Part shown: in pieces, positions 44,778 to 57,090 of the stretch
How positions within the stretch are numbered: the first letter of the stretch is position 1
Layout of the letters: each line of letters starts with the position of its first letter
Source of the DNA: Cephalopachus bancanus
Taxonomy: Eukaryota; Chordata; Mammalia; Primates; Tarsiidae
Direction of reading: 5' to 3'
Assembly: GCA_027257055.1 (NCBI GenBank)
Contig: JAPVLO010000884.1
Location: forward strand, 248,001-312,000
DNA length: 64,000 nt
Notes under the pieces: generated by a model
What the model was told of the DNA's origin: nothing
What the model saw: only the letters and a program-made list of their open reading frames with translations
Databases searched by the model: none
Program-made: the position numbers and the translations under genes

Positions 44778-45376
44778 TCAATGTCCGCTGGTGCTAATTG
44801 AGTAATTTTGTGACGCGCTCTGAATGTGCAGGAAAGGCCTAGCGGGAGTCCAGGCAGTTGCAAATGGAATTTCTGGCTAGCTTACTGTTCCCTGTCCACG
44901 CTAGCATTTGAACTTTATTTTTTAGTAAACTTAAATCTCTTCTGGACTTTTTCAGTTATTATTTGCCAGTTTAAAGTAGAATATGCAATACATGTAATAT
45001 CAAATATGTGATTTAATGTGTTTTGTTGCAGACTGAATGAATGACTCAAAGTTGAAAAGTGACAAAAGCAGAAATCAGTAAAATGTCTATTTCAGAAAAA
45101 GCTTCAAGGTCACGATACTGATTTATGCTGTAATTTCCATTAGATAATGAACATACTTCATTTTAATTGATATGCTCTTTATTATAAAAATAAACCATTC
45201 CATTATTATTGAAAAATAAAAATACCTGAACTAAAATGACTATATTTTTAGCGCTAACAAGTTATATTTTTCAGAACTGTCATGTAATGTAGCCTTTCAT
45301 AATAAGCTACAGTTAGTTGCTAGTAAAACAAAAAGCTCCTACCTCATTTAAAAACAAAAAGAATGTGCTTCTTTAT
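44778..45376. other. Unannotated AT-rich sequence
   Basis: No feature recognised. Confidence 0.4.
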
Positions 45377-45393
45377 AAGAGACAGTGTAAGAA

Positions 45394-45674
45394 GCCGGGC
45401 TCGGTGGCTCAGCCTGTAATCCCGCGCCTTTGGGAGGCTGAGGTGAGTGGATGGCCTGAGCCCGCGGGTTCGAGACTCGCCTGGGCAGCGAGACCTCATC
45501 TCTACAACAAATCAAAAAATCAGCTGGCGTGGTAGCGCGCGCCTGTAATTCCGGCTACTCGGAAGGCTGAGGCAGAAGGACCGCCGGAGCCCAGCAGGTC
45601 GAGGCTGCGGTGGCCGGGAGTGGCCGCTGCACTCCAGTCTGGGCGACCGAGTGAGACTCCGACTCAAAAAAAAA
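45394..45674 (+). mobile_element. Young Alu-family SINE
   Basis: Plus-strand dimer with the 17-bp target duplication aagagacagtgtaagaa (45,377-45,393), with one difference in the right copy (45,675-45,691). The left-arm sequence is near consensus. Confidence 0.93.
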
Positions 45675-46345
45675 AAGAGACAGCGTAAGAACACGGGTTT
45701 TGCTATTATCAAAAGCACAAGGATGTCACGGGAGAGTGGGAACTGAGCCTGGGGTGGAGAAGGGCAGAAAAGAGGAAGAATGAGCCCGGGAAAAGTAGCG
45801 TGGGTTCCTTACGGTTTGTGAGAGTAGCGCAGAGTTACCAGCTCCTTTCTGGCTTCTCTTTCCACAGTTTATCATTAACAGTTTTTTACTAAGGTATAGG
45901 ATGCCATGGGGAGTCAAAGTCCTCTTTTAAGTCCATACAATCTAATCAACTAATTTTATTTCAACCAATATGTTGACAAGTCAATAATGGCTCACCTATG
46001 TAGGCAAGGCACTCGTTGACTAATAACAAAGGCTCATAAACGGACATTGAAGGCAACGTGCAAAGAGGAATTCTCAATAGCAGTAGCATAACCATAGCTT
46101 CCTGAGTGATTACTTTGAAAGAGACAACACATTTGTATTTTTTTAAATTGTGGTAAGAACAAATAACAAGAATACTACTGTCTTAAGTTTTCATGTGCAC
46201 AATGTATTATAGCTAACTATGGGCATGATGCCATATAACAGGTCTCTAGGACTTATTCATATTTATACTTATTTATACTCATTAAAGAGCAAAAAAGGGT
46301 GTTGTCAAGGGCAGTCTTAAGGACAGCTATAAAACTCTACACATT

Positions 46346-46347
<2 letters not shown>

Positions 46348-46395
<48 letters not shown>
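46348..46395. repeat. (CA)n microsatellite
   Basis: Nearly perfect CA run of about 48 bases. Confidence 0.95.
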
Positions 46396-46397
<2 letters not shown>

Positions 46398-49064
46398 CAG
46401 AATAATCTTTGCATTCTCCCTTTCTCTCACACCACCATCCAGAGCATTCTTAGTGTTATTTCTTAAATTTGTCTCAGAATGACGAACTTCTCTTGACTTT
46501 TAGCACTACTTTTCTAGTTCAAGTATTTGTCATCTCTTGGCAGTCTTTGTCAAAATGCCTCTACCCGATTTTCCCGATATGGATTACTTATGTCAAAGCC
46601 ACACTTTTCACTGTTAATTGAGAATTATCTCTTTAATTTAGAGATAATCAAGTCATTATCTGCCTTAAAAACCTGGTACCTCTAGAAGAAAGGACTGTCA
46701 AATGGTCCTGTGTTCACCTTTTAAAGTATCTTCTCTTGTTCTTGAACTTATTATAGCTGAGGACTAATCTTAAGCAGAAACATGAAGAAAGCGAAAAGTT
46801 GAAATTTCTGCCCTCACTTTCTGTGTCCAGCTTTCTAATTCTCTAGGTTTCTAAGGCCCTTATTCAATGTCTGGCTATTCATGGGTTCACACAATAGCTG
46901 GTCAAAGTGACAAGACAAACAGCTACTAATATACAAGTACTGAAAAATTCCAAGCTGGCAATAAAGAAAAAGTTGAGATTTGTTTCAACCACTTTTTAAT
47001 TTTATTAAAGTCACCCAAATGCACACTTGGCTCAGAAATATTTTTATCCCCAACAATATTTTTTAAACCCACTTTAAAATCCTGTGAAGTGAAGTAATTT
47101 AAAAAAGCTATTGCATAAGTTGAAAAAGATAAGGATTTGTGAAATTAAAAAATGGAAAAGCATGTAGACAAGGTGAGATAAATAGCATGAGGCAATCAAA
47201 ATACTATTTAAGTCTGCTGGAAATATACATCCCTTCTAAAAACATTGTATATAGTTTGAAAAATGATATTACCAAAAGCAGGAGAGTTAGAGAAAAGAAA
47301 AGACAATTTTATAGACAAGCATAAAATCCTTAAGCTCTCAGATAACATAAGCCTGAATTTCTGGAATATTCTGACATATCTCTAGAATTTCTTGTAGAAG
47401 TATTTCACAAGAGTAAGACATGATTATAAAGGTATGTGATAACTTGTTTTGTGATGCATAAAAGAGCATTTGGCATTTATTACACACTTACTGAAAAGTT
47501 TTGAATAAGGGACATAATTTGGAAATAAGTGAACCACTTCAGATGAGTGAACCACTCATTTGGAAGTATAGGCAACTCTCTACATAAGAAAATGTTTCTC
47601 TTTTGCCAAAATACTATGGCCCATAAGACTTGTCTCACTCTGGGTAACAGTCTTTCAGGAGAAAGACAGAAACCATGCACATAGTTGACCAAAGAAAAGT
47701 TTTTACATGGCAATCAAGCCATTTATAGTTGATTGGCAATTGCATTAGGGTTCAGCAAGTACAGAGCATGGGTGTGGGAACAGGATAGCTAGAACTGAAG
47801 TTCAAGTTTTTGCTTTATGCAGTTGCAAAGAGAAAGCCTAAGACTATTTACCAACTCATATAAAAACCAAGATAGTATGAAGCATCACTGTAAGGAATCT
47901 AACAATGACCAAGCCTTGATTTTAAAAAATATGCTTTAGAACTTGTTATTTTGTTTGACACAAAATGTTTGTGGTTTTGTTGTACATAGCCACATGCACA
48001 CATGGGTAAGCACAAATTTATGCTTACTCTTTGAGATAAAATGTCATTAATTTTATTGTGTGAGTTTAGTCACTTTCAGGAAGTCATTTTGATTGCATTC
48101 TCAAAGTCCTTCTTAAATTCTTTAAAATGCCATCTGGATGGGGCCATAGAAACCAAACTCTAAGAGCACCCAATGGCCAGAGCTGGGACATTTTGAGCAA
48201 AAAATCACCAAGTAATATAGTACTGGATTAAATCATTTGGGTATTACTCAGTAACCAAAGTGGTATTGGTGGGAATAAAATAAATATGCTTCAGTCTATA
48301 CTAATGTAAATAAATCTTTGAATTAATTAATAAATGATATAGAATAGATTAATCTCTTGTATAGAAAATTCCAAATAATTTATGAAATGATTCTCCTTCC
48401 AAGAGGTGAAGCTTGGCTTCCTACATTTGACTATGGGTTGCATTGAAAGACTTGCTTTCAGAAAGTACAGTCTGAAAAGGGAAGAAGGACTAGCAGAAAA
48501 AAACCCAGTCAGCACCTCCTGAGCTAAGTGGACAATGTTAAGATCACAGGGGACATGCCATGTTGATAGTATGTTCCCTTTGTATGATGTGTTAAGAATG
48601 GCAGTTTACCCCTGTGGTCTTTCTCTCCAAAACCTGTAGCACAAGTTAAATCTGAGAAAAACATTATACAAACCCATCGAGGCGCATTCTACAGAACACC
48701 TGTTCAATACTCCTTAAAACTGACAATGTTTTGAAAAACAAAGCAAGTCTGAGGAAATGCCACAAACAGAAGAGGCTAACTACACACACACAACTAAATG
48801 TGATGCTATATCCTGGATGGAATTCTGGAATAGAAAAGAAACAAATTAAGAAAAAACGAGTGAAAGGCAAATTAACAGTAGAGTTTAGTTAGCGGTAATG
48901 TACTAGAATTGGTTGGTTCCATATTGTAGCAAATGTACTATTGAATGTAATATGTTAACAATGGGAGAAATTGAGTGTAAGATACACAAGAATAATATTT
49001 TACTGCCTTTACAACTTTTCTAAAAGCCTAAGATTATTCTAATTACAAATTTTAAAAGTTACTA

Positions 49065-49100
<36 letters not shown>

Positions 49101-49113
49101 CACACACACACAC
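49065..49113. repeat. (CA)n microsatellite
   Basis: CA run with one AACA interruption, preceded by GCGC. Confidence 0.95.
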
Positions 49114-49540
49114 CTTCAAGGTATCTGGAATGTAGACACTCAAATGACAATCACAGTTAAGATATTTATGCTTTTAAGATATTCATTCTTTACAGTTAAG
49201 ATATTTATGCTATAGGAAACAGTCCTTAAAGATTATCTTCTTGCTAAATCTGACCTTCTCTGCATGTACTCTGTGTTTTGCTGAAGTACCGTTAAGTGCT
49301 ACTAATTATTTACTTCCACTCTCAAAGTAAAAGCAACCTGTTAGTATGTGGGCTCCTGGAAAGGAGGTAGGTGTGGCATAAAAGAAACAAAATGAAAAAG
49401 AATTGGATAAATATACTCAGATAACTGATCTCTAATATTACAACTTTTACTGTTAGTAGTTAAATTTTATCAGCTAATAGAGCCCAATTTTGATATTATG
49501 AAAGCCCATTTCCAACCCCCACATTGATCAACATTGGATT

Positions 49541-49836
49541 CTTTTTTTTTTTTTTTTTTTTTTGAGTTGAGGTCTCACTCTGTTGCCCAGACTGGAGTGG
49601 CCACTCCCCGCCATCACAGCCTCGACCTGCTGGGCTCCAGCGATCCTTCCACCTCAGCCTTCCAAGTAGCCGGAATTACAGCCGTGCGCTACCACGCCCG
49701 GCTAATTTTTTTGATTTATTGTAGAGATGAGGTCTCGCCAAATTGCCCAGGCGGGTCTCGGATCCGTGGGCTCAGGCAGTCCACTCACCTCAGTCTCCCA
49801 AGGCATGGGATTACAGGCTGAGCCACTGAGCCCAGC
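49541..49836 (-). mobile_element. Young Alu-family SINE
   Basis: Reverse-orientation dimer with a 23-base T-run. Target duplication not clear. Confidence 0.88.
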
Positions 49837-49989
49837 TGAACTTAATTTAAATTTAGATATTTTGCTCTTTGAAATGTATCATTAAAAATATAAGGCAAGT
49901 TACTATTAAAATATTCATAAAATGTAGTCTGGCAAAGGATTTGTATACAGATTATATTAATAAACTCTTATGACTCTATTATGCAAACA

Positions 49990-50460
49990 TTATTTTTCAC
50001 ATAAATGTAAATTAAACCACAAATTGAGATAGCACTACATGCTGATTATATGGGTAAAAATAAGATGACTAGTCAAATCAGGTGTTCTTTAAGCTATTGT
50101 CAACTCAAGCTTTCATATCCTGTTAGAAGGAATTTAAAATGATTCTAGCTTCAAAAGCAATTTGAAGTTTTCTTTAAAAAGTTAAGCACACATATATCAA
50201 GTTACGTAGCCTGTTAATCCCTAGGTATTCACTAAAAAATAAAAAAAATAAAAATGCATATCCTCAGAAAGGCTTGTATATGGATATTCTTAGCAACCTA
50301 ATTCATAGTAATCCCAAACTGGACAGCTCAAAATGTCCATGAGAAAATATGAATGAAAAGTGGTATACTTATACAATGGAACATTAATTAAAAATAAACA
50401 TAAATGTACTGCGGATACAGTAATGTGAGTGAAGATCAACAAGTTATGCTGCCTTAAAGA
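49990..50460 (+). mobile_element. Old L1 3' end remnant
   Basis: Sense L1 3' text: ACCACAAATTGAGATAGCAC, TAGCAACCTAATTCATAGTA, AAAATGTCCATGAGAAAATA and TACAATGGAACATTAATTA, in order. Confidence 0.65.
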
Positions 50461-50479
50461 AGTTAAGTATAGATCTGGG

Positions 50480-51330
50480 GACAGGATGGCCACTGGACAG
50501 GTCGGCCTGGGCGAGTCCACGCAGAGGCAAGTGTCCCTAAAGGCTCCCTGCGTGAGTAGGTGTGTGCTGGAGGCAGAGTGGGGGTCCGTCCCAGGGGAGG
50601 CTCCGGACTCGAGTGCCACCCGGGACGCCCCTCTGCGGAGGCTGCAAGCCGCCACCGCTGAGATTTGGGCCGCTCCACGTGGGACCGTCTGCTGCTCCCG
50701 GGACCCACGGGAGAGGAGCCTGCGCAGTCCGGCTGAGGCGCGCACCCGGCCCCCGGCCCACACCGTCGCCTGCGGCAGCAGAGCGGCTGCAGCCCCGAGT
50801 CCCACGGTGGAGAGAGAGGACCAGGGAGAGCCCCGGAGGAGCCCCACGCCCGTGGCAGAACCGCGACTGCCGTGGTTCTCTCTGTCCCAGGACCAGGCAG
50901 AGCCCCGCCCAGCCCTGCCCAGCCTCCAACGTGGGGCCCAAGGCCATCGCATCCAACTGGGAGAGCCAGAAGCCCCTCCCCCGTGCTAGATGGGACCCAG
51001 CCAGGTCAGATCTGAGCGGCAGGGCTGACAGGCGGCAGGCGGGTGAGTCCAGATCTGATCCACCCGCCTTCCGCAGCAGGCCTGGAGCTCCTGATCCCTG
51101 CCTGAGCAGCCCGTCAGCCTGCAGTGAGAGCTAGAGCTCAGAGCTGAAAGGACGTTGGACGTACCGGCACAACCTCAGAGCGAGTTCGGGTCCCTGTTTT
51201 TGTGTTTCTTATTTTTATTCTTTTCTGTGTGTGTTGCTCGTTTTTGATTTTTTGTTTTAGTTTTTTCTCTCTTCTTTCTGTTTTTGATAACGTTTTTATA
51301 CTTGCTTTGTTTTTTTGCTGATTTTTTAAA
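50480..51330 (+). mobile_element. GC-rich block resembling an L1 5' UTR, without L1 coding sequence
   Basis: It begins GGGGACAGGATGGCCACTGG, like the start of primate L1 5' UTRs (which carry an AAGATGGC YY1-type site). It runs about 650 bases CpG-rich and then about 140 bases T-rich. It differs from the 5' UTR of the complete L1 at 58-59.5 kb. No ORF1 follows. Alternatives are a CpG-island exon or another GC-rich retroelement. Confidence 0.4.
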
Positions 51331-52973
51331 ATAGTGAGCTATAACATAGTAGGCACTATGCTAACCATTTTTTCATATTTCTATGTCTCATACATTTTTC
51401 AAAAACTCAACTTGAATAGGATAGAATAGTATCAATTTGTATTTTAGAGTTCAAAGAAATGTCATATTTTCCTTTCATAATTGTTTTGCCTTTCCTTGCT
51501 ACTTGAAAATAGTATTAATTATACTGACTTTTTTGTAATCTGAATTCATCCAGAATTATTATCTTGGTAAAAATAGCAGCTATATATTTGACATAACTTT
51601 ATTATAGAAACATAAAACTTCATAGGTGGAAAATGCTGAAGAAAGCACTATATTAAATTCTCTTATTCTTATTCAAGAAGAAATAGAGACCTGGAGAGCT
51701 AAAGATAATTTCTGTTTAGGTAGTTTAAACAGGGTAAGGTAATTAAGCAAGGTAAGGTAAAGAACTATGGTTTTAATATTTCTGATTCAGTGCTTACATT
51801 AACCTTTTTACACTAGACATCCTCTTTGTTCTCTGGCATTAGTCATCTTTGCAAATATTCTATATTCTGTTATGAAGTATCCCTAATTATCATATTGTGT
51901 CTTTATACCTTTGGGAAGTATTCTTCTTTCACTCCCTTTAAGTTAAATATAAACCAGCTACCTGTATTACTGACATGAAGTCAGCAGAAAACTGATTTTA
52001 AGAAAAAGTCACATTTAAATACATATAGAGGAGATGGAGATATATATATATATATTCCATAATAGTAAGGGTCTGGTAAATGGAAAACCAAGCCCAGTAC
52101 TGCACTGAAAGAATATCCAATGACCTCTCAGCTAGGTTCAAGTTTTGAATATTTTTTCTGGCAACTATTGATCATCCAGTCAATACGTTACATTGGCTGT
52201 CCTTCTCTAAAGGTCTTTAAAAAAAATCCATGCATTTAATAAAAGCAATTGTGGAACCTATGCTTTTGCCATGATGATTACAATGCAAATATTAGGCAAA
52301 CGATTTGGATTTCATTTTTCCAAATGCTATGGGCTTTAGAGTTCTCCCATTACTCCTCACCTCCAGAGCATGATCATACTTCAGTGTGAGTGTTGGCAGT
52401 GACCTCTGTTGTGGGTTCTTGGTCTTCAGGAACAGCTAAAGAGACAGTGGATCAGATCTAACTGAAATTTGTCAGGTTGATAAGAAGGAACCTATGTTTG
52501 TACAGTCCTGATTGACTGGATTCAGCTTCTGAAATACTTCTAAATGAAAAGTAGTACTATACCATTTCAGTGTGGGAAAAAAGGAGAAAATAAACATAAT
52601 ATCTTAAATTTTGACCTCATTTTGGATTTTACAAAATATGCCGTCTTATTTATTCTACTCAATCTAAAGAGAAAAGGTACCAAGAACCAAGCTGACATAG
52701 TCTTAATGCCTTAGGCATGAGGAAGTGTTACACATCTGTGGTAGAACACTTGTTTCATATCGGACACAGGTTTGAATGTGAAACAGTAATTTCACCAGCT
52801 TTTGAATCTCATTCGGGCCCAAACAGCAGTCATTTATTTGGCAAGAGAGATTTGAACATGGCTGAATTTCCTCTGTCATCCGAAGGAGGTTGGTGTAATG
52901 AACCTTTGAAAAGAGAGATTCATAGTGATGTGCTCTTACCTTGTACAAACAGGTTGGAAAGCCTCTATTCTAT
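51331..52973. other. Unannotated AT-rich sequence
   Basis: (TA)n at 52,040-52,055. An open frame of 87 codons (52,717-52,980) with an open antisense frame precedes the L1. No family recognised. Confidence 0.35.
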
Positions 52974-52986
52974 GGCATAGAATTTC
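52974..52986. repeat. Target-site duplication, left copy, of the full-length L1
   Basis: ggcatagaatttc. The right copy at 59,456-59,468 is ggcatataatttc (12 of 13 identical). Confidence 0.85.
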
Positions 52987-53202
52987 TTTTTTTTTAATTG
53001 ATCAATATTTTTTATTATGGTTTTGTGGGGTACAGTTAGGGGTTAGGTGTACAATTACGTTTCATTCAGGCACCCTGTTGATAAGAAGTGTTTTCCCATC
53101 CCCAGACAGATATTTGCTACTGTTAATCCCATCCTCCCCCCCCATAGTTTCCCAGTACCATCAGTCATTTTCTTAAGTATTACATTGGATGTTAAAGGTC
53201 CA

Positions 53203-56200
53203 TTATATGAGTGAGAACATGTGATATTCGGATCTTTGTTTCTGTGAGAGGTCACTCAATATTATAGACTCTAGTTCCATCCAGGTTGCTGCAAAATTCA
53301 TGATTTTGTTCTTTTTCATGGCTGCATAGTATTCCATCATGTATATGTACCACACTTTTTAAATCCAGTCCTCTTTTGATGGGTAGCATGGTTGTTTTCA
53401 GGTTCTTGCTATTGTGAACAACGCTGCGATAAACATACGTGTGCAGGTATCTTTTTTATAGAGTGATTTGAGTTCTTCAGGGTATATTCCCAGTAGGGGG
53501 ATTGCAGGGTCATATGGAAGGTCAATTTTTAGAGCTTTCAGGACTCGCCACACTGCTTTCCACAGAGGTTGCACTAGTTTACACTCCCACCAACAGTGTA
53601 GAAGTGTTCCCTTTTCACCACACCCTCTCCAGCAGATGTTATTTTTTGAGTTGTTGATAATTGCCATTCTGACTGGAGTTAGGTGGTATCTCAGTGTGGT
53701 TTTGATTTGCATCTCCCTGATGATTAGTGAGGTTGAGCATTTCTTCATGTGTTTGTTGGCTGCTCGGATGTCTTCTTTTGTGAAGTGTCTGTTCATATCT
53801 TTTGCCCATTTTATAATGGGGTTGTTTGTTTTCTTCTTTTCAGTACATTTCAGTTCCTTGTAGATCTAGGATGTTAAGCCTTTGTCGGACCTGGAGTTGG
53901 CAAATACTTTTTCCCAGTCTGTAGGCTGTCTCCCTGCTCTCTTGATGGTTTCTTTGGCTTTGCAGAAGCTTGTCAGTTTAATAAGGTCCCACCTGTCTAT
54001 CTTCTCTCTTATGTCCTGTGGGTTTCGGGTTTTGTACAGGAATTGGATGCCAGTTCCGATTTCCATGAGAGTATTTCCTTCCTTTTCTAAGGTTCTTATG
54101 GTTTGAGGTTTTACATTTAGGTCTCTGATCCATTTGGAGTTAACCTTTGTGCATGGGGATAGATAGGGATCCTGTTTCAATCTTTTGCATGTGGTCAGCC
54201 AGTTTTCCCAGCACCATTTACTGAACAGGTTCTCCTCTCCCCAGTGGCAGGTGGTGGGGGCTTTGTCGAAGATGAGTTGGTTGAAAAATTGAGGTTTTGC
54301 TTCTGGAATCTCAATTCTATTCCATTGATCTATATGCCTGTTCCTGTACCAATACCAAGCTGTTTTGATGATTGTAGCTTTATAGTAAAGCTTGAAGTCT
54401 GGTATTGTGATACCACCTGCTTTGTTTTTTTTGCTGAGGATTGTTCTGGCTATTCTTGGATGTTTGTGTTTCCATATGAATTCCTGTGTTGTTTTTTCTA
54501 GGTCTGAGAAGAATGTTGTTGGTAATTTAATGGGTATTGCATTGAATTTGTAGATTGCCTTAGGTAAGATGGACATCTTCACAATGTTGATTCTTCCGAT
54601 CCATGAGCATGGGATATTTTTCCACTTGTTTGTGTCAACTTTGATTTCTTTGAGCAGTGTTTTGTAATTTTCCTTGTAAAGGTCTTTCACGTCTCTGGTT
54701 AGGAAGATGCCAAGGTATTTCATTTTTTTTGTGGCTATTGTGAATGGAATTGTGTTTTTTTATTTGGGTTTCTGTTTGTTTATTATTGGAGTAGAGAAAT
54801 GCGATTGTCTTTTGTACATTTATTTTGTATCCTGAGACTTTGCCAAAGGCCTTTATCAATGTAAGGAGGCTTTTGACAGATTCTCTTGGGTTTTCAAGGT
54901 ACACAATCATATCATCTGCATAGAGAGATAACTTGACTTCCTCTTTTCCTATTTGAATACCTCTGATTGCCTACTCTTCTCTGATTGCTCTAGCCAGGAC
55001 TTCCAATACTATGTTGAACAGGAGGGGAGAGAGTGGGCATCCTTGTCTAGTTCCAGTTTTCAGGGGAATTGGTTCCAATTTTTGTCCATTTAGGAGTATG
55101 CTGGCTGTGGGTTTCTCGTAGATGGCTTTTACTATTTTGAGGTATGTTCCCCGTATGCCTAGATGTTCAAGGGTTTTTGTCAAGAAGGGGTGCTGGATTT
55201 TATCAAAAGCTTTTTCTGCATCTAAGATATGATCATGTGGTTTTTGTTTTGACATCTGTTGATGTATTTAATTACATTTATGGTTTTACGAATGTTGAAC
55301 CAGCCTTGCATCCCAGGAATGAAGCCTACTTGGTCATGGTGGATGATTTTTGAGATGTATTGCAGAATCCGGTTTGCTAGGATCTTGTTGAGAATTTTAG
55401 CATCTATGTTCATCAAAGATATTGGCCTGTAGTTCTCTTTCTTTGTTGGATCTTTACCCGACTTGGGTCTCAATGTGATGTTGGCTTCGTAAAATGATTT
55501 GGGGAGAGTTCCATCTTTTTCAATCGCCTGGAATACCTTCAGTAGGATTGGTATCAGCTCCTCCTTGAATTTCTTTTAGAATTCTGCTGAAAAGCCATCT
55601 GGACCAGGGGTTTTTTTTTGTAGGAAGTTTTCTTATTACGTAGTCGATTTCCTTGATTGTTATTGGTCTATTTAGGGTCTCTATTTCTTCTTGTTCCAAC
55701 CTAGGTAGGTTGTGTGATGTCAGAAAGTCCTCCATTTCCTTATGGTTTTCAAGTTTGTTTCCATACAAGTGTACGTAGTAGTCTCTAATGATCTTTTGTA
55801 TTTCTTCAGGGTCTGATGTGATTTCATCTTTTGTGTTTCTGATTGTGCTTATTTGGTTTTTTTCTCGTTTTTTCTTGGTCAGTCTAGCTAGGGGACCATC
55901 AATCTTGTTTACCCTTTCGAATAACCAGCTTTTTGTTTCATTGATTTTTTGTATTATCCTTTTGTCTTCTATGTCCTGGATTTGGGCTTCTATTTTGGTG
56001 ATCTGGATTCTTCTGCTGAAATTAGGGTTTTTGTGGTCTTGCTTTTCCAGCTTCTTTAGGTGGGTGTTAGGTTGTGAATTTCTGTTCCTTCTATTTTCTT
56101 CATGTGTGTTTGTAGGGATATAAATTCCCCTATTACTACAGCTTTCAGGGCATCCCAGAGATTTTGGTAAGATGTTTCTTCATTTTCATTTGTTTCCAGG

Positions 56201-57018
56201 TATCTTTTGATCCCTGTTTTGATTTCGTCATTGACCCAGGAGTTGTTTAGCATCATGCTGTTTAGTGTCCATGTCTTTGTGGGTTTTGGGGGGACTTTGT
56301 TGGTGTCAATGTTTATTTTTATTCCACTGTGGTCCGAGAAGCTGTTTGGTAGAATTTTTGCCCTTTTAAATTTGCTTATGCTTGATTTATGGCCAAGTAT
56401 GTGGTCGATCTTAGAATATGTTCCATGTGGTGATGAGTAGAATGTGTATTCTGTGGTCTTTGGATGGAGTGTTCTGTAGGTATCAGTTAAGTCCATTTGG
56501 TCCAAAGTCTCATTGAGGTTCCGGATCTCCTTGCTGATTTTTTGTCCTGATGATCTGTCTAGGGTTGTGAGTGGGGTATTAAAGTCCCCAGTTATGATAG
56601 TGTTAGAGTCAATATCTTTCTTTAGTTTTCCAAGAAGTTGCTTTATGAAAGTTGGCGCACCTATGTTGGGTGCATATATGTTTAGGATAGATATTTCTTG
56701 TTGATGGATTGAGCCTTTTATCATTATGTAGTGGCCTTCTGTATCTTTTTTGATTTTTAATAGCTTGAAGGGTAATTTGTGTGAAATTAAGATAGCTACT
56801 CCTCCTTTCTTTTGTATTCCATTCGCCTGAAAGTTTGTTTCCCATCCTCTTACTTTGAGTCTGTGGGTGTCCTTTCTAGTGAGGTGAGTCTCTTGAAGGC
56901 AATAGATTGTTGCCTGATGATATTTTATCCATTTTGCCATTCTATGTCTTTTCAGTGGTGCATTTAGTCCATTCACATTTAGGCTAATAATTGAAATGCA
57001 AGAGTTGATCCCTGTCAT
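53203..57018 (-). pseudogene. L1 ORF2 (endonuclease/reverse transcriptase), broken
   Basis: ORF2p nicks target DNA and copies L1 RNA in place. The span (about 1,272 codons) is the usual length. The endonuclease (57,018-56,056) is open and keeps its motifs: NVNGLN, QETHL, GDFNTPL and SDHSGI. The RT box YADD is intact at 54,911-54,922, with [10 protein letters not shown] upstream and [13 protein letters not shown] nearby. The C-terminal cysteine motif is present ([18 protein letters not shown], about 53,650-53,590). Breaks: a frame change or stop near 56,056-55,770, others near 55,520-55,470 and 55,222-55,255, an in-frame TAG about 54,970 (likely AAG to TAG), a frame change near 54,720-54,635, and one near 53,866-53,796. 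The decay is light, suggesting a fairly recent lineage. Confidence 0.92.
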
Positions 57019-57090
57019 AAGGTTCTTACAGAGTTGTTCCTGTTTCTTTGTTGTCTTTCTTTGGGTTTTGGAGTTGGTTCATGTGTGTTT

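Larger units (their letters stand above)
45692..49540. other. Unannotated AT-rich intergenic sequence
   Basis: No gene or repeat family recognised apart from two CA microsatellites listed separately. Confidence 0.4.

Noticed and set aside
44178..44801. Open frames of 150-200 codons at 44.2-44.8 kb
   Set aside because: They lie in the GC-drifted SINE pair and translate Alu sequence. The GC bias removed the stops.
7090..45490. tRNA-gene-like B boxes (GGTTCGAGACC) at many places
   Set aside because: All fall inside Alu-family SINEs. No tRNA cloverleaf surrounds them.
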